Below are positions 11,698 through 22,062 of a stretch of 64,000 nucleotides of DNA, piece after piece. Positions within the stretch are counted from its first letter, which is position 1, and the number at the start of each line of letters is the position of its first letter. The stretch is from the NCBI GenBank assembly GCA_033977485.1, contig CM066994.1, positions 48,137,155 through 48,201,154 on the forward strand. The letters are read 5' to 3'. The notes below the pieces were generated by a model, which saw only the letters and a program-made list of their open reading frames with translations, had not been told where the DNA came from and made no database searches. The position numbers and the translations under genes are program-made. Source of the DNA: Hydrangea macrophylla. Its lineage: Eukaryota; Streptophyta; Magnoliopsida; Cornales; Hydrangeaceae.

Positions 11698-12010
11698 ATG
11701 AACTGGCTTCCACTGCCACATGGAACTCTTAAATTCAACATTGACGGCTCTACCTTCGGAAACCAGGCCCGGCTGGTATCGGAGGGGCACTTCGAGACTC
11801 AAATGGGAATGTAATTGCTCTATTCTCCAAAAGCGTGGGCGTGTAGGACTCTAACTTGGCTGAGCTCATGGCAATCTCATAACCACTAAATATGGTTATT
11901 CAGTTCATAGCCGACAACTCATCCTCATTTAATGGGCTGTTCATTGAGAGCGACTCGAAGGTGTAGCATGGATCAACTGAGCTTTCAGTTGTCTTGCTTG
12001 GTTAAAGTGG
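11698..12010 (+). pseudogene. LINE-type RNase H fragment
   Basis: The plus frame shows LKFNIDGSTFGN, then after a frame change GALRDSNGNVIALFS, DSNLAELMAIS and FIESDSKV. This is the order of the RNase H-like domain found at the C-terminus of plant LINE proteins, with the catalytic D (NIDGS), E (LAELMA) and D (ESDS) in place. In-frame stops and at least one frameshift destroy it. It is an isolated scrap and may also derive from a domesticated RNase H gene. Confidence 0.65.
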
Positions 12011-12693
12011 AATTTATTATTATTTTTTTGTTGAAAATAGATTTAGCATCAACTTGAAATTTAGAATGTTCATGTCTTTCCTTCTCATTATTTCGGGTAG
12101 CTGCCAGACAGAGGGCATACTGGTTTGCTCTATGTTTATGAACACAACTACTATAGGAAATTCTGAAAATTGCTTTTCAGTTGCGTTTTTGACCCAATGC
12201 AACTCAACTCAACTTTCACAGTACAAGTTTTCATGTAGCTAATTCAGTTCCCATTATTTGCATTTTGCACTACTGCCGAGTGCTGACAGAAGGGTTAGTG
12301 ATTGAATTGTCTGAACAGTTTTCTCTGTTGAAGCAGGAATTCCCAATGTGCATCCAATAGATTTATTTAGAATGTCAATGGCTTGGTAAATCTTGGGTTG
12401 CCAATGCTGGAAACACTGTTTAAGTTGGAGGGAAGCCATTTCCCACACATATTGCTAAGGGTCAGGACCAAGGCTTTAAATACCTGTCGTGACCGCTGTA
12501 GTGGTAACAGTCGGGTGTGGCGAACTTGGGCGTGTTGCGGCCATAACAGACGCGACTGTCACGGAGTGAAATATTCGAATACCACTCCCTAAAGAAAAAT
12601 TAAATGATGCGCATTTTGTAACATCTTTCTTTCCTGACTCATATCTTGTTGAGCTTGCAAACCCTCTCAAAGCAGCTCTGAATGTAGAAACCG

Positions 12694-12752
<59 letters not shown>
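12694..12752. repeat. Poly-C (34) joined to poly-A (25)
   Basis: Thirty-four consecutive C then twenty-five A, followed by further A-rich sequence to 12768. Homopolymers this long are often miscounted by sequencers, so the exact lengths are uncertain. Confidence 0.9.
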
Positions 12753-12764
<12 letters not shown>

Positions 12765-12892
12765 GGAAAAGAGGTGTGCAAAGAATAGCTGAAAATAACC
12801 CTTTTATCCAGCTTCTTCCGTTGATCCCATTACTTAACGCCCTTGTGGGTGTTTTGCATATCATTCAAAAAATGTATTACCTAACGGACCAT

Positions 12893-13185
12893 CTAGGAAG
12901 CACCAGTGCGGATGCGGGGACGGGGATGCGAGTGCGGAGAGTTTGGCAATTTCCCCAAAATACCAGTGCGCATGCGACCGGGGCACTTAAGTAAAATATT
13001 ACAAATATGTTTTATATAACATTTATATAGTAGTATATACAAACTATTTTATCGCTATTTATTTATTTCAAATTTAACAATATAATTATTTATTCATAAA
13101 AATTAATAATTTGGGGGTTAAAGTATGAATATAGAAGAAAGAAAGGTTTTAAAAAGGAAAAAAAAGGAAATGTGTTGACCATTGT

Positions 13186-13227
<42 letters not shown>

Positions 13228-13829
13228 GAAAAAAATTAAATTTTGGGTATAAGTAAGTCCACAGAGGCACAGACCTAGGCTTAGTTTGGCCCCCATTGTG
13301 GTCCTTCTCCTTTTTTAAAACACAATTTCATGTTAATTCATTGGTAACAAGTTTATGAACTTTGCAAAAATTGAACTTAGGGCTTTTTTGGGGGGAGCTT
13401 TTAAAAACTCTAGAATTGAGCTTTTAAAAGCTCAAAGTTGCTTTTTGGTTTTATGATGTCGTTTTGAAGAGTAGTGTGCCACTTATATAAAATTATCAAA
13501 CAACTTAGTAATAAATTTCATAAGCTCCTTTTAAAAAGCCACGTGGGGGCCAAACTAAGCCCTAGTCTAGGGCTTAAATTACAGAAGAATAGTCGAAGAA
13601 GAAGACGCATGCACCTTGAATCTGCCTTTCTTCCTTGTTTTTTCTTTTTTTTTTTTACCTTGAATCTGGCGCACTCCTACCGCACTCCAGCCGCACTCAA
13701 ACATGACGAAGAACTGAGATGGAGTCGACACACACTAAGTGCGCATTAAGGCGCACTAAAGCCGCGGCCGAACTCGCCACGCGCTTAGCTCGCGTGCGTC
13801 CCCAATTTTGCCGCACTAGTGCCTCATAG
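12893..13829. mobile_element. hAT-like non-autonomous element (CTA-type TIR)
   Basis: The left end CTAGGAAGCACCAGTGCGG and the inverted right end CTATGAGGCACTAGTGCGG match at 16 of 19 positions. Flanks CGGACCAT (left) and CGTACCAT (right) match at 7 of 8, fitting an 8-bp hAT duplication. The interior holds a (GA)n tract and subterminal GC-rich GTGCGG/GCGCAC repeats. No transposase. Confidence 0.65.
13189..13221. repeat. (GA)n microsatellite
   Basis: About sixteen GA units within the hAT-like element. Confidence 0.95.
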
Positions 13830-14292
13830 CGTACCATAACTCTATGTCCATTAAGTCATGGTCGTTACTCAACATTTTTTAAAACCTTAGGACTGTGCCT
13901 ATTTACCTTGCTCAATATGCTTCATATTTGAATACGATACACCATGTATCTTTCTAGTTCTATTAAAAATATTGCAGCTTTTTCTCTTTCGAAAGAGTCA
14001 GCTCCTTGAAATTATCATTTTTTACTATCAGCTCAATATGAGTGGTTTTATATTATGTGGTCCTGGTGGAGAAATTGTGAACACTATGGTTTTGCGGTGT
14101 CATTTATCATTAATGATAAACTTTTTTCATTTGGTGAAGGTGCAAGGAGACAGAAATGTCGAAGTTGATACTTGCTACAAAGTTTACCTCTCCGAAAGCC
14201 GGAACAGGGTTGCACTCGAATCAATTTTATTTCCAAAAGCGTTTATGATCAATAATTTTTTTTTTTGGACAGCAATCAAGTTTCTTAACAAC

Positions 14293-14293
<1 letters not shown>

Positions 14294-14329
<36 letters not shown>
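14294..14329. repeat. Poly-C tract, 36 bases
   Basis: Thirty-six consecutive C, then A and four more C. It is the second long poly-C tract within 1.6 kb. Confidence 0.9.
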
Positions 14330-14700
14330 ACCCCAAAGCAAAAAACGAATTCCTTCAAGTAAACTTCCCCCAGAGAACAAAACAAAAAACCAGCTGAAGA
14401 ACCCCCCAAAACTATCAATCCGATCACCCTACCACCAAAACAAATTTAGCAGTTCAGAAGAAATCGAAACAACCAGCCCCTTGCACAGCCATACACACCA
14501 CCCTGAAGACAGAAAAACATCAATGATCCAACCCACTTTGTGGTCTTGAACTAGATACGAAGCACAGAATGCAGAAACCCTTCAGACAAAATTTATTTAT
14601 GATCAATAAATTTGTAGATGAAACTTACAATAGAGTTGGTTACACCCTTGTATCTAAGTTGGGTCCAAAGGCATCTTCGGACTCGTGTCCATTGAGAAGC

Positions 14701-14786
14701 GTCGTGCTTACAGTGGTTAAAGCTGCTTTTGCAACCATTGACCGTCGTGCTTACAATGGTTAAAACTGCTTTTGCAACCATTGACC
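14701..14786. repeat. 43-bp tandem duplication
   Basis: Two adjacent copies of a 43-bp unit starting GTCGTGCTTACA with only a few differences. The open frames here are by-products of the duplication; no protein recognised. Confidence 0.85.
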
Positions 14787-14954
14787 TTGAGTTGCACTGT
14801 CCTCGGCTCGGATTTGTGGACCATATCTCTTTTCACTCCTTGGCTCATACGTCACTGGACCAAATGGCTCGGATCATGGCTGCTGATATTGGCTCCACTG
14901 TTCAAGGTTTGTGCTCTTGGACTAAATAACGTTGTAGATGGTATGGTAGTACAT

Positions 14955-15290
14955 TGTTAGAATCAACCAATTCACGAGTCAATCCATGAGTCGCGTCGAG
15001 TTTGATACAACCAGATATGATTCACAATTCACAGTTTTGATCTTTGACCCAAGTTTTAAGTGGAAAAGTTTTCGGCATTTTGAGCCTTAGATATTACATG
15101 AAGTTTGTGTTTAAAAATTGTTCTGTTCATTTTAAGCTGTGTACATGTGTTTTGACATGTATATAGACACAAATATACTATCATTTATCCAATGAAAAAA
15201 GTGAATCCACCGACTCACTGTTCGGAATGATTCACGATTCATTATTTTGTCATCAATTCATTTCAAGATTTGACAACAATGAAGAGTGGT
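14955..15290. repeat. Dispersed repeat, copy 1 (GATTCAC-rich family)
   Basis: Contains TTAGAATCAACCAATTCACG, then ATATGATTCACAATTCA, a TGTACATGTG segment and a second GATTCACGATTCAT block. The same order recurs at 21006-21490. The mirrored GATTCAC blocks at both ends suggest a MITE, but clean TIRs and target duplication are not established. Confidence 0.5.
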
Positions 15291-16536
15291 ATAATCGTTC
15301 GATCACTCTGCCATGGATAAAGCAGATGTGGTTCAATTATTTTATTGTGGATTGGCTAGTGCAATTTGGAATTTGAGATGTGGCACATAACTCCCCCATG
15401 TATTTTTTCGTCTTCTCTAACATCACTACATGCTCTCATACATGTCTCAAATCCTGTCCTTCGTGTTGGTAATGAAAAAGAGTCCAAAAAGAGAAGTCTT
15501 GAAAAGAAAGTAAGCCCTACTAAAACAGGCAATTTGAGAACAATAGTTTAAAAAAAAAAAAAAAAAAACTATGTAATCTTCAAATATTACCCAAATATTG
15601 TAACATAATTCTCCAAATCCAGGTACCCTTTGGAGATATTTAATCACCAAAATTCATCGGAATTCTTTACCAACAAGGTATCTCCAAGAATCCCAACAAA
15701 TCTCAATATTTACCAAATCACATGGGATGACTCCATCATGTGGTGGAATGCCGACTAGCGGGTAAATTTTTCTTCTCTCCTCTCCTCTCTCCCCTATCTT
15801 CATCTATTTTGGTGTTTCTTTTCTTACTACAAGAATAACAGTTAGTTAAACCGCAACTCAATTGTTTGGTGCCTAATCTAGTTGCAAGGAGTTAAATTAG
15901 TTATGAAGGTCCTGCATTGCCATTGTTTCCTAAAATGCAAGACCTGCATTTGTTTACCCTTTAATTTTCTTCTTTAAAGATGGATGATACTTTTTCAGCA
16001 AAATACCCTTATACCGCATGATGACACCAATATTGAATGTATTTTTCAATGTTCTTGTTTCTATTACCATTTTGAATTTTCTTTCTTGCTTCTAATCATC
16101 CACTCTCTAAACTCAAATAGGAAACAATAGTACTTGAATGCAACATTTTGTTGTTAACCGAATTAATCTAGTGAGTTCTACACTAAGTTAGATAATGATT
16201 GATTCCGTTTCTTTTGTTTTACGAACGACTGTCATATACAAACATATATTTGCTTTAAGATATCAATTAATGAGCTCTTTCCTATGTTTATTGGTAATTT
16301 TCATTCAAGTGGCAATAAGAAGTTTACAAGAATGCATTGATTCAGATACATGGGACATCCAAACACCCATTTTGCGAGTTTAAGTATTTTCTAAAAACAA
16401 ATTGGTGGAAGTACTCCTTTTTCTGTCAATAACGATTATTTGACTGACCAATGAGAATTATTACATCCGCAGTACTTCATAATTTGCCTCTTTTTCTTTG
16501 GGCATTACTAATGATCTTAACTTAATGACTTTGCAG
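15291..16536. other. Intergenic DNA
   Basis: Includes an A tract at 15550-15569 and otherwise ordinary AT-rich sequence. Upstream exons of the exon-like segment at 16537 could lie here, but I could not identify them. Confidence 0.5.
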
Positions 16537-16791
16537 TTCCTGCAAGGAAGAACGCTCGATTCAGTAAGAAGAAAGTTTGGCTATTTCAAGCCTTGTCTTA
16601 GTGGAAATCAGTGGGCAGGTGTGCCCAAATCGGAGTCCTTTCCACTGAAGCTAGACTCAGGTCCATCACAAAAAGATCAAGCAAAAGGTGTCGTTCTAAC
16701 TGGAGCAACCCAATGGGTCGATGATTACAATGTCCCAATCTTCTCTACTCTACTGATATTGCTTCTGTTTGAAGAATTGCGAAAAGGGTAA
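16537..16791 (+). CDS. Exon-like open segment, unrecognised
   Basis: An open frame begins right after a good acceptor (GACTTTGCAG at 16527-16536) and runs 84 codons to a stop at 16789. A near-perfect donor, AAAAGG/GTAAGTGAG, lies at its end, so it could also be an internal exon ending about 16786. The translation looks protein-like: a basic start (GRTLDSVRRKFGYFKP), a polar middle, then a hydrophobic stretch PIFSTLLILLLFEELRKG that could be a single membrane helix. I do not recognise the family and could not find partner exons. It may be a real small gene or chance. Confidence 0.3.
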   Translation, partial: FLQGRTLDSVRRKFGYFKPCLSGNQWAGVPKSESFPLKLDSGPSQKDQAKGVVLTGATQWVDDYNVPIFSTLLILLLFEELRKG

Positions 16792-18060
16792 GTGAGAGAG
16801 GTGGCAATGGCACTTCTTCATGGTGAAGATGTAATGGAGGTGGCTTGTAATTTGTTGGAACCGAGTAGAGTTGGAGCTGATCGGGTTCAGCTTGAAGTTG
16901 AGTGACTTGCAGGGGAAGAGGGTTTGGCTGTGGGGGAGGGTTATTTTACCAACCTTTCTCAGGACAACATAGTTGAGTTGAGAACTTGAGTTACTTGAAG
17001 TTGGTAGCAAGTGTTAGTAGAAAAATAGGAGAAAGTGAATGTTCCATGAGTAGCTTTCTTGAAATGTATCTATTCTAGTGAGAGGTCAACTTCTGATCTT
17101 GTATTTTGGTTTTTTTCCATATGCTTATAAATTTCACTTCTCTATCTTTTGTGATGTCTCAGAGGCTATTTGTTTTGGAGTGTTCTTGCAAGTCTATTTC
17201 AGATTAATGTTACTTTTTTTTTTCCTTCCTTTTTTTTTTTTTTGCCCTAGTTGAAATATTGTTTCTTGTCAACTTAGAGCCAATACTTTTCCGTGGAACA
17301 ACTAGTTATTTATTTATGTGCCCCTGATATCTGATCACAAGAGCTGTTTGCCATCAAAGATTTCAGGTATGGAAGCTTGGAGCTTCCCAATGGCATGCTA
17401 AACCTCATGCTATTGTTAAGTTTTCATAAATAAAAAAAATGTAATAATTTGACATAAGCTTTGACACACCGAGATATGTTTTTACCTATTATTGCCAGCC
17501 ACTCTTATAAAACTCTAAAACTTTCATTTACTTTCCAATGTTTGTAATTTGGCCTAATGCCACAATTGTTCTTCTAAGACTCTAAAAAGTATGCAAAAGC
17601 AAAATATGTGCTGCATAACATGGCACAGTAACAAGGTGGTCTGGTTTGGTTTGGTTCTTTAATTCATACCATAGTTATCAGAACCAAACAGAACTAACTG
17701 ATTTAACCAGTTGAACTAGGTGGTCTGGTTTGGTTCTTTAATTCAAACCCGGTAGAAACCTGTAAAAACCAAAGTGTAATCAATCAGATTTTGCATCAGT
17801 AATCATTCTTTGCACAGCTCAAATTCAACAGAGATTAATAGTTTCGGAAGAGGCTGTACATCAACTGATATACATAACTTGAAACTTCATTTAAGTCAAT
17901 ATCAAAAGTACAGCCTATGAATACAGCTCTATACATTTGCGTTACCAACTTTCACTTTTGGTATGAACACTGCTCTTTCCAAAATGCTTTGCACAACAGC
18001 TTTTTCTTACAGGCCATTAAAACCTCTGGGAATTCAAACCAATTTACAGTCTCACCTTTG
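16792..18060. other. Intergenic DNA, 3' flank of the GT14 gene
   Basis: A 27-bp direct repeat starting GGTGGTCTGGTTTGGTT occurs at 17635 and 17719, probably part of an old repeat. The 3' UTR of the minus-strand GT14 gene should occupy the right end. No other gene seen. Confidence 0.5.
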
Positions 18061-18569
18061 CTACGAACACTGCTTACTTTGAAATTCTTCAGATAACAGT
18101 TGCCCAATCAACAAACGCAATCTCTCCGCACCAGGACCTGGCCTGAAAACCGAATCATCACCTCGTACCTCGCAAGGATCGGCCCCGCCATCGGAGTCCC
18201 CTATACACCAACCACCCGGTGCAAATCGATTGGTCCGACCCAGAAGTTCCTTATCGATCTTGTCTAAAACCGGGTCATCCCTGGCAAATTTCCGAGCAAA
18301 CGGGGCACTACTATTTACCATTTTGTCAAAGTCCTTGATAGTCAATGCGATTGGGTGCTGCTTCGGAGGGTTGTCCCAAGCTATGTAGTGGAGATCGTGG
18401 CTTATAGCAGTGGTACGGAATTCTTCGGTGTTGCATATTACAGTGTGGAAATAGCCTTCTGGGGAGGATACAAAATTTGTGTAGTACATTAGGATTGTCC
18501 GTGGTAGGTTGTCCCATCCCCATATGCAGTACTCGACAAAGGACCGGGTCAGCAAAACCCATGCTGAAC
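18061..18569 (-). CDS. GT14 gene, exon 4
   Basis: Acceptor GTATACAG, then GSAWVLLTRSF to the stop at 18061-18063. It carries the conserved C-terminal half, including WDNPPKQHP, a DDPVLDKIDKELLGR segment and FAPGGWC. Confidence 0.92.
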
Positions 18570-21500
18570 CTGTATACAAAGAAAAATCTCTGAAATGTGA
18601 AACTCATATAGAGAGAGTCGAATTCAAGTCTTGCTTCAAGATTCCCTCAGAAATTGTCCTAGTTAACATAAAAAATAGGTGGCTGGATCAGAAAATGTCT
18701 TTTGCACAAGTTATAGCCACTCCGGCAAGAACATAAAATGTCTGTTTTTCAATTTGTTTAATTAGTCTTTTTTCTCCCTTGATTCTTTAGGGCTCTGTTT
18801 GGTTAGCAGATTTTGAGAAGGAAAAGAAAAGGAAAGGAAAACAAGAAGCAAATTATGTTTTCCCTTGTATTTTCCTACACGTCTAGATAACATTAAAAAA
18901 AATTCAAAACTTCTAAACTATAATCGCAACCTAAGAAAAGAGGGAGATAAATGACTCGCAAGAATTCAAAATCATAAAGCTATTGAACACTACATTTTCT
19001 TTTCCTTCCTATTTTCCTCGGTATTTTTCCTTGTTAACCACCAGACAGACGAAATAATTTCTTTAGTGTTCTCCTTTCCTTTCCTGCATAAAACCCATGA
19101 ACCAAACCGAGCCTTAGGGTTCAGTTTGATTTGCAGATTTAGGAAAGGAAAAGGAAAATGAGAAGGAAAACTTGCTTCCTGCTGCTTTCCTACATTTTCC
19201 CTTCATGCTTAGGTAACATTAGAAATTAAAAACTGCAAAAGAACTCAAGAAAAGAGAAAGGAAAGAGACTCACAAACAAAGAACAATGCCATGTCAATGT
19301 TTTCTTTTACTTCCCCTCGCTAAATCTATGGACCGAATAAAGCCTCAAAGGAGACAAGAGGACTGGAAGATTTATCACGCCAGGCAAAAATTAGACTTAA
19401 CAATGAGGCTGTTTAAGCTAGCGCAACATCAACTGCACTAGAAAACAGAACTCCACAACTAAGTTGTCAAGCTAACTCAACGTCTGGTCAAACTCCACTA
19501 ATAGTGGCTCACAAAGTTTGTACTAGACACTCAAGAACACAGCATGTGCCTCCATTTTTCATTTTACTATGTTTAGTTCTTTTCTTCCTTTGTTTCAGTG
19601 AGAAAGGATTAAACGAAGGAGGTGAGGATACCAATAGATTTGTCAATTAAAAGGAGAAAAGGACGCTGTAAACTAGGCCGTCAAGCTAAGGTTGCCAAGC
19701 CAATCAACAACTAGAACTCCACGTCGTAGTTGCATGTAAACTATGTATTGGACAGGACCTTAACCCATTTTAGAACTTGGGCCGAAGATTCTATGAAACT
19801 TTTAGGGGAAACTTTACGCAAACATTTAAGAACATGCCAAAAGCTCCTCAAAAAATGACACGGAAGTTTCTGATGAAGTGTAGGCAATCCAAGAAAACAG
19901 ATAAAGAATAGCATTCGATAGAACATATTTATTCCTATTCTGCAAAAAGAAGTCATGAGTTTAAAGTATCCTAATTATTTCTCATCAAGAAGAGGCCCTA
20001 ACCATTTCAATTTCTACTGTTATTCAAAATTTCAACAGTAACACACTGGGTGTCAAAGTATTCAGGTGTGCCTGTCAATGTGGCGCGTTGTGGCTTCATG
20101 TGTGTCAGCACAAAGAATTATTCAAAGAGTAGGAGATGGATCTTGGTATGGCCAACAAATGACTAGCTTGAACAGGTGTACAACAAGTGTCAGACACGGA
20201 CTCGGGCACATGACCCTTCTAGGAGTGTCCGTGCTTCCTAGTTTGGCCATTAACCTACTATTGCATAACTTCACCTAATGGCGAACAACTCATATTCATT
20301 GGGTTGAGACTGTTGAGTTGACTTACCAGTAAACAAGTTGAAAGATGTGGGAAGTGATCTACGTTGACTAGTGAAAGCAAGATCAGATTTTTTGGATAAG
20401 TATAGACCTGGATCAATTATGATTGGCTTTGCTCTCTGGTTCCTGCAGTATTAAGTATATTGATATGGAAAGCTTTAACTGTAAACTGAAACAGAAGAAA
20501 TCTTGCAAGATAGTATGCACAATATGTAGGTGTATTTCACTTACAATTTCCACCCACGGATCTGTGTATGCTCTATGAAATTGAGATTTCTTGACAGATT
20601 AGAGAAAACATGAAGCATATCTGCATAATCGGAACATCCATCAATTTTCTCCTCAAGCAATAAAGTGGCAAAAGCACAAATCGTTGCATTTACCTAGGTT
20701 CATTCATGTGAATTCACAAGACTACATATACACGAAGTAAATTATTTAGTATGAACACATTTAAAAATAAATAAATAAAAATAAAAAAATAAAAAATAAA
20801 GGTCCACTAGCCAGGGTATCCTAAAATTTTGCACCATCTGTCAATACCAGCTAATGCTATTGAAAAATAAGTGTGAGCGCTATTTGAAAAGCAATATACC
20901 ATTGCGAACAGCCCTGATTAACAATCAAAACCAAATATTATCTTAGCAACATATTTGTGTTGAGAGTGTCTTTTGTAAGGCAATATCGGGAAATAGAGAC
21001 ATGCAGGGATGGTGTTAGAATTGTCGATTCATGAGTCAATTCATACGAATCAATTTGCATTTCCATACAACTTGATATGATTCACCATTCATAATTTGAA
21101 GAAACGTTTCAAAATTTTTGACCTGATGTTTGCATGGAATTTGTATTAATTGTTGTTTTGTTTATTTTAAGTATTGTACATGTGCTTCTATACGTGTAGA
21201 GTACATATGTATATATAACGATCTGCTTTCTAAAAAATGCAAATCCTCCAATCTATGTTACCCAGACTCGGGTACGGGTGTCGGGTACAGACTCGGGTAC
21301 GGTGTCGGGTTCGTTCAGTTTTCAAAGATTTTACACTATTTTGAAGGGTCGGAGAGAGAAGTACCCTAATCTGGGTGTCGTGTCGGGCACAGGTACTCCA
21401 TGCATTATGAAGGATCCGGTTAACATAGCCTCCAATTCACGATTCGTAATTTTGGCAATCCGATTAATAATTTGATTCACAATTTGACAAAAAGAAAACA

Positions 21501-22015
21501 TGCGGGCACCCCATTACTCCAAAGAAAATGAAGCATACTTGGCCTTGGAACCAATGCTTATTACGGTGGTACTGAAGGAGCACATGGATATACAAACAAG
21601 TCTAAGTATCATATTAAGACATTGCTATCACTAAACTGCAAGCATATGTCACCAATTCACCATAGCCTAATGTAAGGTTTGTAGTCAAGTAATGGATGCA
21701 ACAAGGTCTCTCCACTTTTCAGGTATGGAAGAACACGAGACTCCCATTAAAGGATGGAGCAATTAGACCGAGCAGTGATATTTGACTGATAACAATATCA
21801 CGTAAGCGCTAGACGTTTAGAAGTTCTTACTACACGTCAAAGACATCATGCGGGTTATTGTATTTCCTTTGGAACAGGAATGGAACTCCAGAGGTAGATA
21901 GACTTGCAGATGATTGAGGGATTAAGGAAATCTTCCTGGTTTCACCAGACAATTAACATTCACCATCACTTGCGATACTTGTGAAGCACACACACACGTA
22001 CACACACACACACAC

Positions 22016-22062
<47 letters not shown>

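Larger units (their letters stand above)
12472..13890. mobile_element. Possible outer TIR element enclosing the hAT element
   Basis: The left AAGGCTTTAAATACC and the inverted right AAGGTTTTAAAAAATG resemble each other and frame the hAT element at 12893-13829, suggesting nesting. Similarity is short and imperfect and I found no clear duplication. Confidence 0.25.

Noticed and set aside
12476..12864. Open frames rich in Gly, Phe or Pro across the C/A tract
   Set aside because: They are translations of poly-C and poly-A homopolymers, not protein-coding sequence.
14569..14960. Several overlapping open frames near 14.6-15 kb
   Set aside because: They arise from a 43-bp tandem duplication and show no family resemblance.
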